From Isochrysis galbana (lineage: Eukaryota > Haptophyta > Isochrysidales > Isochrysidaceae): a DNA stretch of 64,000 bases. Made by a program: the position numbers and the translations under genes. Within the stretch, counting starts at the first letter, position 1. Each line of letters opens with the position of its first letter. Of the stretch, positions 54,128-63,957 are shown one piece after another. The notes below the pieces were generated by a model. The model worked only from the letters and a program-made list of their open reading frames with translations, did no database searches and was not told the DNA's origin. Location of the stretch: positions 1,611,582-1,675,581 of the forward strand of contig CM030941.1 of the NCBI GenBank assembly GCA_018136815.1, written 5' to 3'.

Positions 54128-54228
54128 TGTGCGATCGACGCATTATACAAGCTATGAGAATCGACAGCGAGCTGTTCGCATCCCAACAAATCAGAAAAAC
54201 CGTAACGGACCTCTGGAAAGGGCACATA

Positions 54229-54630
54229 AAAAAACTTCTTAATATTCTCGCCACACGCGCGGCCCTGCAATCCTTCTCGCAGCCACGGCCCACATCCTTT
54301 ATCACTCCTTCCACCTGCCTCGCGGCTCGTCCCTTCGTGCGCTACGTAGGGGCTCAGTGTTCGGGGCTTCCAGTGGCAGGCGGTGTGTTCCGGTCCCTGG
54401 TGGTCTAGTTCTCTCCTACCTCCTGCGCCATCGGGCTACCGGTTTTTCGGTGTTTTCCTTGCTGCTTCATGCCGAGTTGTTTTGGGGGTGTTTCGGGGCG
54501 TGAGAGCTGCGGAGTTGGGTGTTGTTCGTGGTGGGGTTTTTGTCGGGCAGGGGGAGCGCCTGCAACGGGCAGGCCGGGAGAGGAGAGGAGAGCATCTGCA
54601 CGCTCCATTGCAATCAACTACAAAGTTGGT
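54229..54630 (-). mobile_element. Short family-2 element with hairpin and tail
   Basis: Minus strand: AACCAAC-TTTGTA-GTTGATT (one mismatch), then GCAATGG opening MERADALLSSPGLPVAGAPP. The tail at 54229 is GAGAATATTAAGAAGTTTTT plus T. No target duplication is visible, so it may be two fragments or an eroded insertion. Confidence 0.6.
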
Positions 54631-54711
54631 TGAGCTCGTCGATGACGACTCCGAAAAGCACACTAGCACATTTCCCCTCCCTCCAGGCTCACGCAGGTTG
54701 CATCGTCTTCC

Positions 54712-55680
54712 TTACCGACCAGCGGTTGATCGGTCTAAAGCAAATAGCTCCCTTTGAATGCTCCCGCTCATCAAGAGCACCGATGATCCCGCAATCTTCA
54801 CGCTTGTCGGCGCCCCTCTTTCATCGTACTGACATTCCCCCAACAGGGTCGATGGCCGGCCCATCTCCACGCCCTGCGAAACCCGGCGATGCAAGCAGCC
54901 ACCCTTGCCTTGCCCCCCTGTCTCCATGGCCAGTAAGCCGAGCAAACAGCAGCTCGCCGCACCGGTTGCAGCATCCTCGGTACCACGGGCGGTGAACATG
55001 CGGCAACAAATGTCGTGCCCTTCTTCACCGTCCTTGTTCTCCTTGCCCATCACACAGCCGACCTGCACCCATGCGAGAACCTTGGCAGGTGGCAGGAGCG
55101 CGATGGCTGCAAAATCAGGTGCGCATTGCGCGAGCGCAGCTTGGTCAACCAACTCAACCAACGTGTAGCCGCTCCCACCGATGCAAGCAACGCGCCCTTC
55201 CGATCGAAGTTGAGACTCAGCCAGCCCAAGAGCCGCAGCAGCCTCCGCACGCGGGACGCCCTCGGAGGGAGCACTCAGCACAAATGGCATTGGAGCGGTC
55301 AGTTGCGCAGAGCGACCCGTCAGCATGTCGATAGACACGTTCCCTCCCTTCTCCTCGAAGATCAGACGGTCGCCTACAGGCTTGTCAAATATGCTGCCAC
55401 GAAGGCTGAGTGCCACCGCTGTCCCGATGTTCGGGTGTCCTGCAAACGGCAGCTCTGCTGTGGGTGTGAAGATGCGCACACATGCGGTGTGCTTTGGATC
55501 CTCTGGCGGAAGGACGAACGTCGTCTCTGAAAGGTTGAACTCGCGTGCGATACGCTGCATCGCCGCATCAGAGAGCCCTTCTGCCCCATACACCACAGCC
55601 AGCGGGTTGCCGCCGCACGGTACGTCCGTAAAGACATCAAGCCAGTCATATGCAAGTGGCGGTGTCGCCACCGACTGCAT
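54712..55680 (-). CDS. PhzF-family isomerase-like protein
   Basis: This intronless ORF of 322 codons starts at the ATG at 55680 (MQSVATPPLAYDWLDVFTDV). Family motifs: a GGNPLAVV start, FNLSETTFV with the conserved catalytic-type Glu52, FTPTAELPFAGHPNIGTA, and RMFTARGTEDAATGAASCCL near residue 235. Length is usual for PhzF (about 280-320). Members catalyse isomerisation or epimerisation; eukaryotic homologues such as MAWBP have unknown substrates. The frame is open far upstream of 55680, but no ATG fits better. Lack of introns differs from several neighbours but is shared by Rogdi and LACTB-like genes here. Confidence 0.85.
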   Translation of the reverse strand: MQSVATPPLAYDWLDVFTDVPCGGNPLAVVYGAEGLSDAAMQRIAREFNLSETTFVLPPEDPKHTACVRIFTPTAELPFAGHPNIGTAVALSLRGSIFDKPVGDRLIFEEKGGNVSIDMLTGRSAQLTAPMPFVLSAPSEGVPRAEAAAALGLAESQLRSEGRVACIGGSGYTLVELVDQAALAQCAPDFAAIALLPPAKVLAWVQVGCVMGKENKDGEEGHDICCRMFTARGTEDAATGAASCCLLGLLAMETGGQGKGGCLHRRVSQGVEMGRPSTLLGECQYDERGAPTSVKIAGSSVLLMSGSIQRELFALDRSTAGR

Positions 55681-56325
55681 TGGCCTGCAGGCGCTACGAG
55701 ACGGCTGAGCGCCGCACTGCGTCGCGAGGCGAGGTTCGCGTGCGACGACCACGCACCGCCCCCTTCGAGAGACAGTGCCAAAGCGTGAGGAAGAGGGGAT
55801 CGTCAGGCCCAGAGAGGGCGAGGGGAGCCGCGGGAGAGAAGAGGCCGGCTGCTGTCGGCGTCGGGCGTGCGTCGAGGCTTTAAACTGTACTAGCGAGCCC
55901 CAAACCGAGTTTTCCCGGGCCAATCCAGATTTTTTTTCACATTTGACTCCGTCACCAGCGGGCTTTACCCCCCCCACAAGACGAATCGGGTTTACACCGT
56001 TCGTGCGTTTTACGTTATCATTTTTCCAAGGTCCCCACAAGACGAACGCATATTACAAGGATTTTCCCGTCGAGGAGCCGCCCTCCTCATCTCCCTACGG
56101 GTGAAGGTGCCCCGGCGACCGCAAACCAGTTCTAAAATCTCGGGGGGAGGGCCCAAAACCTCAGAACCCCTTAAGTCGCGTTCCGTCAAAAGAGGGCTAG
56201 GTGATAGTTTTGTTTTCGCTTAGGGTGTGTGCGAAACCTTTTTTTACCCGTAGGGTATCAAGAAGAAGCTACAGATTGCTTCTGCTCCTCTGTCGCGATG
56301 CGCTGACGCGGCGCAGCTTGCAGCT
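55681..56325. other. PhzF upstream region
   Basis: Contains two CCCCACAAGACGAA motifs (55972 and 56033) 60 bp apart. No gene is seen. Confidence 0.35.
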
Positions 56326-56460
56326 TGCGGACCTACATGTGAAACACAGTGGGGGCTGCTTCCAAACACAGCAAAAACAGTCTGTGTTTGGCCATTGACC
56401 ATTGAAGAAGCGCAGTGAAAAACAGTGGCGAAACACAGATGCCGGGGCTCTTGGCTCGCG
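56326..56460. repeat. AAACACAG inverted-repeat stretch
   Basis: A perfect 10-bp inverted repeat CCAAACACAG / CTGTGTTTGG is separated by ten bases at about 56369-56398. Related to 46160-46240. Confidence 0.5.
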
Positions 56461-56559
56461 GACTCGCAAATGTATTTTTTTGCACTACTTTCTACTTTTA
56501 CTTTTACTTTATACTTTATACCCTTTTTTTGCCACTCCGCCACTCCGCGCCACGCGCTC

Positions 56560-56845
56560 GCTGGCTTGGTAGCGCTTGGTGCCCCCTGCCTGCTGGCGCG
56601 GCATATCGACGCGTTCGCCCTCGACCCGAAGAACCCTCGGTCTCGTTCTCGTACCACTACGGCATCCAGTCTGCAAGCGCTGACGAACTGTCGTCCAGGT
56701 TGTCCTCTACGACCAGGGATTCCATCAACCTCTCCTACCTCGACGTCGGTACACCCAACGCCGAGGCGCTCAAGGAGGCACAGGCCGAGGACCCCGACTG
56801 CCACGACCTCATCCGCTTTCTCTCCTCGTCTCCTCACAACCCCAT
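56560..56845 (+). pseudogene. Possible gypsy polyprotein fragment
   Basis: The plus frame reads VSFSYHYGIQSASADELSSR, then TTRDSINLSYLDV and NAEALKEAQAEDPDCHDLIR. The LKEAQAEDPDCHDLI block resembles the linker before the H2C2 integrase domain in gypsy elements. It is joined directly to a family-2 repeat. Confidence 0.35.
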
Positions 56846-57215
56846 CGCGCGTGCCTGCAAGAGAGGGGAGAGAGAGCGCGGAGAAGGGGGTGGGCGGAGC
56901 GAGGGCGAGGGCTCCGCTCACCGGAAAATATGTAAGTCCCGCACCTGTTTACAGGAAACGTCGGGACTGAGGACGCCGCCAGCCCGGTAGGCATAGGAGG
57001 AAGGGGGAAACGGATCACCGGGGAGGGGCGCGGGCCACCGACCATATCTAAGCGCCCTTTTCCCCTATCCCCCTAGTAGTGCACGGGGGGAGTCGCCTGA
57101 TGGCGGGGGGGAAAGGGCCGGGAGAGAGGGGGTGTAGAAAGTTTTGCTGCGTGAGTAGAAAGTAGAGGGTCCACGGCCGCGTGTGCGGTGAGACTATTAA
57201 GAAGTTAATTAATCA
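56846..57215 (+). mobile_element. Family-2 retroelement, 5'-truncated copy
   Basis: Nearly the same as 15484-15976 from GAGAGGGGAGAGAGAGCG to the tail GAGACTATTAAGAAGTTAAT. It lies directly after the gypsy-like fragment. Confidence 0.75.
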
Positions 57216-57585
57216 TCGCAAAGGGCTTGTCTCGAAATCGGTTTCACCGCATTAAGACTTAAGCTACCAAGCTTAGAGGGGAAACTCCAAGTCCAGTTCT
57301 GTTACCGCAAAAATCTCGTTCATCTCGTCGGGCCCTCGGGCCATCTCGTTCATCTCGTCGTTGGGCCATCAGGCCATCTCGTCACATCTCGTTCATCTCA
57401 TTACAATTACAATCCAAGCTGCGGCATTGATTTCCACAGGCCCTGGCCGCCCCTACCTCTCCCTCGCTGGCCCTCCAGCATCGCGAATCAAGGTGCATGA
57501 ATACGGGCAAGTGCACTGCGGGTTGTCGTGATAGTACCGAACTGGCTAGTGGCAGTAGTGGTACAAACGCTCATAATACTAAATT
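57216..57585. repeat. CATCTCGTT minisatellite and flank
   Basis: CATCTCGTTCATCTCGTCG units with GGGCC between them occupy 57312-57405. No gene is seen. Confidence 0.5.
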
Positions 57586-58080
57586 TTATTGTGTTTGGTG
57601 TTGGGTTATTGCGTGAGGACGTGGCGAAATCTGGACGAAAACAAAAACCAGACAGCCAACAACAGGTGCGAGCAGGCCAATAAGCAGCACACACAGGAGA
57701 ACGGCTTCAGGCGTAAAGCAACAGGAACAACAGGGGCACCACCAATATAAAAGCACAAGGCATAACTGCAAGCAAGACAAGTGAAAAATCAGCCAACGAA
57801 ATGAACGATCAAGTCCCTCGCCTTCAGCGAGACTTGAGAGCTTGTAGGTCAGAGAAGTCAACGTAAGCACCATACCAATGTCAGAAAGTTGCTGGGTCCA
57901 CAGCCATATGCAGGTGATATCAACTGGAGCACATACGATTCTATATGGACATTGGCGAGGCCGGACAGCTTTCCCAAGCACACAAGCATCTTCGTCCCAT
58001 CTCCATCGCTGGCCAAGAGTGCGAGAGCAGCGAGAGGAAAAAGAATTGAAGGTATTTATCCGTTGCGAAGTTTCACGCAT
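57586..58080 (-). CDS. Hypothetical membrane protein, 164 aa
   Basis: ATG at 58080. Two hydrophobic stretches near residues 100-125 and 128-152 (FHLSCLQLCLVLLYWW; AVLLCVLLIGLLAPVVGCLV) are separated by a Cys-rich CPCCSCC turn, suggesting a hairpin membrane anchor. No family recognised. It could be the last exon of a longer gene or chance. Confidence 0.3.
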   Translation of the reverse strand: MRETSQRINTFNSFSSRCSRTLGQRWRWDEDACVLGKAVRPRQCPYRIVCAPVDITCIWLWTQQLSDIGMVLTLTSLTYKLSSLAEGEGLDRSFRWLIFHLSCLQLCLVLLYWWCPCCSCCFTPEAVLLCVLLIGLLAPVVGCLVFVFVQISPRPHAITQHQTQ

Positions 58081-58252
58081 ATGCTATTGAATGATAGCAG
58101 AAGGAGATGAATCAGTAAGCTGTGCAGGTCACGCGGACCATATGGAGAAACAAGGTTGGACGACGACTAGCCGGCAAGGTTCGAAATGAGCCGTTCGTAT
58201 TCAGCGCCTGGCTCCGCCGGAGTAAGGAAGACTCGATCATGGACACACTCAG

Positions 58253-58570
58253 TCAATCTGTGGTGGTTGAAAGATCCGCATGCGAGACGGGCGGACTGCC
58301 AAAGTCGTCCATGTCAAACACCTCCATGTCCCTGGAGCCGCGACGGATGGAGGAGCGTGAGGCCATCCTTTGGCAGAGTCGAGTGTCCAGGCCTAGCTCA
58401 AAGACCTCGAGATCTCTCCACGAGAAGGTGTCGCGGTTGAGCTTGTGCAAGTATGCCGCAATCTTCTCGAGCGTGTCACTGGGCAGCACATGGAGTGGTG
58501 AGTCACTGCCCAGTCGGGCGTGCAAGGCCATCGCGAGGGCAAGGGCGGTACCGTCGTCCGCCATTACCAT
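58253..58570 (-). CDS. Short helical protein, F-box-like segment possible
   Basis: From the ATG at 58570 (MVMADDGTALALAMALHARL) 105 codons run to a stop at 58253. The block LPSDTLEKIAAYLHKL followed by FSWRDLEVFELGL resembles an F-box start, but the match is short. The frame is open upstream for another 50 codons of Ser/Pro-rich sequence to a possible 3' splice site near 58735, so this may be the last exon of a larger gene. Confidence 0.4.
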   Translation of the reverse strand: MVMADDGTALALAMALHARLGSDSPLHVLPSDTLEKIAAYLHKLNRDTFSWRDLEVFELGLDTRLCQRMASRSSIRRGSRDMEVFDMDDFGSPPVSHADLSTTTD

Positions 58571-59109
58571 CGTCGCGTCTGCGCCGCGTGCACTCGCCAC
58601 GAGAAGGCGCCGCGAAGTGGGAGAAACGGGGCTTGACGGGGAGGTGGGGGTGAGTGCGGGCAGGCGGGCTGAGGTGGAAGGGGGCGAGGGCCACGAGGGG
58701 GGTGCAGGGGGTTGGGGAAGAGGGGGGACGACTGGTGGGTGATGAGATGATTAAACGAAAATCGGCCGGCTGTTAGGTGAAGTGAGAGGCAAGTTCACGT
58801 GAAGAAGACTGGCTGGCCTCGAGAGGCGAGTCGGGGAAGGAAGGCAGGGCGCGCTGGAAATCGATTGATTGATGATGAGTGATGAGAGAGTACGTTATGC
58901 GGGGCGTGGCGCGTTGGGTGTCAGTGGATGGGCTATGCGCTCGTGGGCGTGCGGTGTCGGCATACGTCAAACGTGCTCTCCCGACCGTCCCCTTGGGGGG
59001 GTCTCCTGCGTGTTGAATTTGAGTTGGAGGTGTTGCTGCTGCTTGGAATGATACGTAGCTGATGTTGAGTGAAGTTTGTGCCCATAAGGGCCACCCGGCC
59101 TCGGGCAGC

Positions 59110-59477
59110 GCCGCCTAGGCGGCGCGGCCTTTGCTAGGGTGAGAGAGGCCTCTGCCATGAGGCATGCCCAGTGGAGGAGTGGAGGAGTCTTGCTTCTTGC
59201 CTCTTGTTTGGTGTGTGTCCGGTGTGGTCTCCAGCCTGCTGCCTACCATGGGGGGAGCAAGCATGGCTGCTGTGGGTTGTGTGGCTTGCGCCACAGGCCG
59301 TGTGGCGCGATGGGAGTCGCGCTCACCTGCTCGGCCTCTCATGGAGGACGCGATTGCTTCGCCTGCGAGTGCTCCATCCATGGGCTCTGGGGAGGCGCCC
59401 GCGGCGGAGTGCCCGAAGGAGAGGGGAGGCGCGCCGGCGCGCTCCATGGCAACTAACAACTGACTATAAAGTTAGTT
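59110..59477 (-). mobile_element. Retroelement 5' end with hairpin
   Basis: Minus strand starts AACTAAC-TTTATAGTCAGTT-GTTAGTT, then GCCATGG. The ORF from 59447 reads MERAGAPPLSFGHSAAGASP and stays open for about 110 codons. The 3' end was not identified. Confidence 0.65.
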
Positions 59478-60519
59478 CTACGTATCTCCCATCTCCCATC
59501 TAGCATCTAGGCTCGTCGCTTACCCCTGCCCTGCCCCCAGCACCCTACACTTTATGCTTTATGTCCACCCCCGTCCGTCCTTCGTCCTTGTTCACACTTG
59601 TGTGCATACTGCGTCCAGCTCAATACTTTAAACACTGGATGTCCCTACACGATTGTCCGCTCAATAGATGCTATTCTGTCACGGACTTGTAGTCGGTGGC
59701 CCATGGAAGTACTTTACACATAGTATGTAGTATGTACTTCACACATAGTAGTATGTACTTTTCACGTAGAGGTAGTATTAGTAAAGTATGTACTTGACGC
59801 ACGGGGCGGCGGCGACGGATGGGATGGAAGGCGCTCGCTTTAGCTCCCTCTCTCTCCCTCCGCCTGCCGCCCGGCGCCGGCGCACTAAAGTCCCTCTCCC
59901 TCCCCCCGAGGGGACAAGAGACATCGAATCCACTAGAGTGGAGCACTCTACTCTACTCTCATATTCCAGAGTAGATAGAAGACCGCCCCTCCGCCCCTCC
60001 CCCGCCCGCCCTTTTCGCCCCCCAGCGTCGCACAGCAGCCTCGATCCGCTGGGGCACCCGAGGCAGCGCGATTTCTGGTGTCCACTTTTATTACGTCTCG
60101 GGGGGGTATCGACTCGCATCGCACGGCGTCTCCGCGTGCTCGCTCTCCCAACTTTTCTCTGGTTGTTCGTGCGTCCTTCTCACCCTGCTATCTCTCGTCT
60201 CATCACGGCTCCTACATCGATCTATCCTCGCTACCCTGCCATTTATTCTCTCACTAAGAGGGCATCTCGGCCAGTACCGCCACCGCGCGCCAACATACAA
60301 TAACAGGAGAGGGAGCCGCCCCCCCCCCTCCCCCCCGCCCGGCTTGCTCTGTCCTCGCCTGCTGCGCCTTCTCCATCCTCTGCTCTCTCTTCTGCCTCCC
60401 TGGTTGTTTGTTTCCTGTCTTCTTACTCGCTCCTGCCGCACGCGCTCTCTCTCCTCCCGCCGAGAGAGAGTTCGGCCGACTACTCCCCCCATCCACCAGA
60501 ACGAGAGCGAGGAAGAGAG
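59478..60519. other. Intergenic region before the LACTB-like gene
   Basis: Short direct repeats TAGTATGTACTT (59720-59790) and low-complexity frames only. Confidence 0.35.
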
Positions 60520-60619
60520 CAAGAGGTAGAGAGAGAGGGAGGGAGGGAGAGGGGGAGGGAGAGAGGGAGGCGGGAGCCAGGGAGGGAGAAAGGGAGGAAG
60601 AGGGGGAGAGCGAGCGAGT

Positions 60620-60712
<93 letters not shown>

Positions 60713-60745
60713 AGAGAGAGCCAGAGGGAGGGAGGGAGGGAGGGA
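60520..60745. repeat. (GA)n tract in the leader of the LACTB-like gene
   Basis: About 100 bases of pure GAGAGA (60615-60712) inside a longer purine tract ending 60 bp before the start codon. Confidence 0.9.
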
Positions 60746-60805
60746 GAGCCTCACCGCCTCCTCTCCCCGCCGCACGCTTTCCCCCCCTTCATCCTTCTCC
60801 GAACC

Positions 60806-62263
60806 ATGACCGCTCTTGAGGACCTGCGCCACTCCATCTCTGCGTTGCTGGCTGGAGTCGGCGTGAGCCAGGCCTCGGTTCTTGTGCTCACTCCTCATGG
60901 CCCGACTAAGCGCACGCTCCTCTCGTTCGGGTGCGAGGGCGAGCGCGCGGCCTTTCGCCTCTTCAGTGTCACCAAACTGTTCACCGCTGCCGCTGTTCTG
61001 CGTCTCGTCCATCGCAACGTCCTATCGCTCGAGAGCGACGTCGGAGCACTGCTCACCGCCTCCGCCCAGTCGGGAGAGGATTGGGCGTCGCTTCAGGGAG
61101 TCACGGTGGCGCAGCTGCTCTCGCACACATCCGGGCTGACTGATACCTCCCTTGCCACCATCTTCGCCACGCACGATCCGTCCCAGCCTGCCCCCTCTAC
61201 CGCTGAGGTCCTCTCGCGCTTCAAGCTGCACCGCCGACCGCTCGCGGATAGCGAGCAGCCGTCCGCTGCCTACGCCAACGTCAACTACCTTGTCCTTGGC
61301 CTGCTGATCGAACGGCTGGCGGAGATGCCCTTCTGCGAGGCATTGCGCACACTTGTGCTTGGCCCTCTGGGCTCAGGCGCTGACTTCACCGTACTAAACC
61401 CTGAGCATGCTGCTGTGGGCACAATCGGCCCGTTCTCCGCCTTCCTATTCGGCGTGCTGCTCGGCTGCAATACCATATCGTCGCTGCTGCGGCCCGGGCC
61501 GCCTCCACCGGAGGTGATGCCCGTTCGCTGTGGCACACGCGCACTGCGGCACGTCGACCTGGACGGGGCTCCATACGGCGGCCTCGTGGGCACGGCGCCC
61601 GATATTGCCCCTCTTGTTGAGGCGGCGCTCGAGACTGCGTGGCACGAAACGGTGGTTGCGGGTAAAGCGCCTCCAACCATCACCGCCACTACCGAAAACA
61701 ACAGCAGTCTGCACATACTCTTCGATGCTGCGCTTGCCTCGGCAAAGAAATGCGCCGGCCTGACCCAACGAGCGGCAGCGAGAACGACGGCGCCCAAGCA
61801 GGACATACGCAGCATCGCCTCCCTTGCCTTTCCCTCTGTGAAGAAGCCGGGGCCGCGTGCGATACAGGGCGGCGGTGACGCGCTCAATTTCCAGATGGTG
61901 CCCGAGATTGCGCTGCAGATTGCGGCCAGAGAGCCCGTGGGCATTGTCTCACGCGAGGGCGCCTGCCTCGGCTGGAAGGCCGGCTTTTGCCCGGCGCGCG
62001 ATGGGCCGCTCCCGCTGCCGGCTGCCCATTATCGCAACCACGAGGGCGCCGGCGGTGGCTTCACATCCGAGCTGCGAATTTACCTCCCAGCCGGCCCTAG
62101 CATGCACACGCCGCGTGGGATGGCGAGCACTGCCGATCCCTTGGGGGTTGTCGTTCTCATGAATAAGCACAGCGTCGACATGCACGAGGTCAGGGTAGCG
62201 CACCAGATTTGCGAGATGGTGCGTGCAGCTGTCTTTGCCGGAGCCTTCGCGGCAAAGGAATGA
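60806..62263 (+). CDS. Beta-lactamase-fold serine hydrolase (LACTB/class C-like)
   Basis: This intronless ORF of 485 codons starts in good context (GAACCATGA). It has the serine motif SVTK (Ser54, Lys57), the second motif YAN (Tyr156-Asn158) with YLVLGLLIE following, and HEGAG near residue 412 in the position of the third (KTG/HxG) motif. All three active-site motifs of the PF00144 family are present. An insertion of about 100 residues (roughly 280-380), Ala/Thr-rich, lies between motifs two and three. Family members include esterases, peptidases and mitochondrial LACTB. No clear targeting signal, so location is unknown. Confidence 0.85.
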   Translation: MTALEDLRHSISALLAGVGVSQASVLVLTPHGPTKRTLLSFGCEGERAAFRLFSVTKLFTAAAVLRLVHRNVLSLESDVGALLTASAQSGEDWASLQGVTVAQLLSHTSGLTDTSLATIFATHDPSQPAPSTAEVLSRFKLHRRPLADSEQPSAAYANVNYLVLGLLIERLAEMPFCEALRTLVLGPLGSGADFTVLNPEHAAVGTIGPFSAFLFGVLLGCNTISSLLRPGPPPPEVMPVRCGTRALRHVDLDGAPYGGLVGTAPDIAPLVEAALETAWHETVVAGKAPPTITATTENNSSLHILFDAALASAKKCAGLTQRAAARTTAPKQDIRSIASLAFPSVKKPGPRAIQGGGDALNFQMVPEIALQIAAREPVGIVSREGACLGWKAGFCPARDGPLPLPAAHYRNHEGAGGGFTSELRIYLPAGPSMHTPRGMASTADPLGVVVLMNKHSVDMHEVRVAHQICEMVRAAVFAGAFAAKE

Positions 62264-63359
62264 ACCTGAGGCAGGATACATGACGAAGCTGAGATCGACC
62301 TGTTCCTCGGCGTAGCTTGTAGCTGAAGCATGGTCAAATGTGCTCCAGCTAGTAGATGCAGAGCTAGTGACAAAGATGGGTAAACAATGATGATGGTGGT
62401 GGTAATGGTGAGGAATTCGAATGCTCGGTGACTTTTTGAGGCCTGCCTGCGCCGTCGTCGTTGACAGAGGGGTACATTTCCCAAACTCCTTGGGACAGCC
62501 ACTGGGCGAAGAGGTGATGAGCTTGGAGGCGCAATGCCCTACACCTAGCATGGGGGGGGGGGGGGGGGGAGAAGCCTAGTGACGAAGTGATGAGCTCAAA
62601 GGCGCAACGCCCAATGCGGGCATGAGGGCGCTCGGCTCAGCTTGGTAGGAGTGAGGTCGGCTCTAGAATCCCTCCGCGAAAGTGTGTAGTTTGCCTCCCG
62701 CTCTTGCCCACATTGCTGCACTCTTCCCGGAGTGTCCAAAGCGGAGGCGAGGAATTCACGGCAGCGAAACTGTGTGCTGTATGTGGCATTACCTTGGCCA
62801 AGATTGGGTTGTTAAGCGGAACTATGTGGTTGTTTACTACTGAGAGCGGCTGCAACCTCGGATTCGGTTGTTTTTTTGCAGCTACCCCATGTAGGTGGTA
62901 TAAGTCCTACTTGCACTTGCAACCTCTCCCCTCCCCCCTGTGGGGGATTCACCTCTTCTTGAGCTTCTCCGGATGAGACGCATATCTTTCGTCTTGGAAA
63001 AGCGCGCCACAGTTTCACTTTCCACATTAGGAGGATGACAAGTAAAATTTAGTGCGACACCTACCCCAATCCCGATCCCTTTGGTACCCATCATCTCGGA
63101 TACAAATATGATTGAGATCACGGTAATGGGTACAAACATGCCCAGAAACCAGAAAGGGGCCTACCATGTCTTTCAGCCGAGCAACGTCGTAGTAGCCATT
63201 CCTATCATGAACATGAATCCACATTTCGTTTCCACCCTCCACCCTATAAAATAAAATTCGCCTTCCCCAGCCTTGGAACAATAGAAGATAACGGTATGTG
63301 CGAAAACGCGAAAACATAACATTCTAAGTAAAAGAAACAAAATTGCCACCTAGTCCTCT
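62264..63359. other. 3' flank, no supported gene
   Basis: A G homopolymer lies at 62552-62570. The two AT-richer minus frames (62637-62855; 63027-63317) have plausible composition but no recognised motif. Confidence 0.35.
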
Positions 63360-63535
63360 TTCGACGGAACGCGACAGACTTAAATTCGGTATTTTTCGAA
63401 AATTTCGCGGGACGACCCCACTTTTTTTTCCTTGATCCATCCTACCGGAACCTAGATAGGGAGCTTATTTACCCTTCATTTGCCCATTGCATCTGGTGCC
63501 CTCCGCATCCCCACATAGTGAATGACCGGGCTACT
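63360..63535 (+). repeat. AT-rich dispersed element U, copy 4
   Basis: GGTATTTTTCGAAAATTTCG to ATAGTGAATGACCGGGCTA; its 5' end is missing. Confidence 0.75.
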
Positions 63536-63559
63536 AATATAAGTACTGATGCCCCAACA

Positions 63560-63730
63560 CTCGGGCCCTGGCCTCCCCTGCCCCTGCCTCTCCCTCGCTG
63601 GCGCTGGCGCTCCTGAGCCTCAGGGGCCCCCACGCTGCACCTGTCTGCATGTCGAATAGGGGAGAGGCGGGGTTGGAGCAATGGGCTGGCCACGCCCACG
63701 CCGCACGCCGGGCCAGGACGAGCGAATCCG
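63560..63730 (-). mobile_element. Family-2 retroelement internal fragment
   Basis: Plus-strand CGGGCCCTGGCCTCCCCTGC through CACCTGTCTGCATGTCGAAT matches 43770-43900, which is antisense in E3. Confidence 0.65.
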
Positions 63731-63784
63731 CGAATCTGACGAGCCTATGGCCTATGGGGAAGGGAGTGAGTCAGCAGGGCAGAG

Positions 63785-63957
63785 GCGAGAAGCGCTCAAT
63801 CACCATCACCCACAGCATGGAAAAGCGTTCAATCACCATCAGCCTACATACACGTGGAAAAGCGTTCAATCGCCATCACCCCCACAGCATGGAAAAGCCT
63901 TCAATCACCATCAGCCTACACATGGAAAAGCGTTCAATCGCCATCACGCCCCGTGCT
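63785..63957. repeat. Minisatellite, inverted array of the 19450 unit
   Basis: Five units of GGAAAAGCGTTCAATCACCA plus TCACCCACAGCAT or TCAGCCTACACA, inverted relative to 19450-19665. Confidence 0.9.

Noticed and set aside
3590-59477. Hairpins as Helitron 3' ends
   Set aside because: No CTRR terminus follows and insertion is not between A and T; complete copies have 13-15 bp target duplications and a separate tail, which Helitrons do not make.
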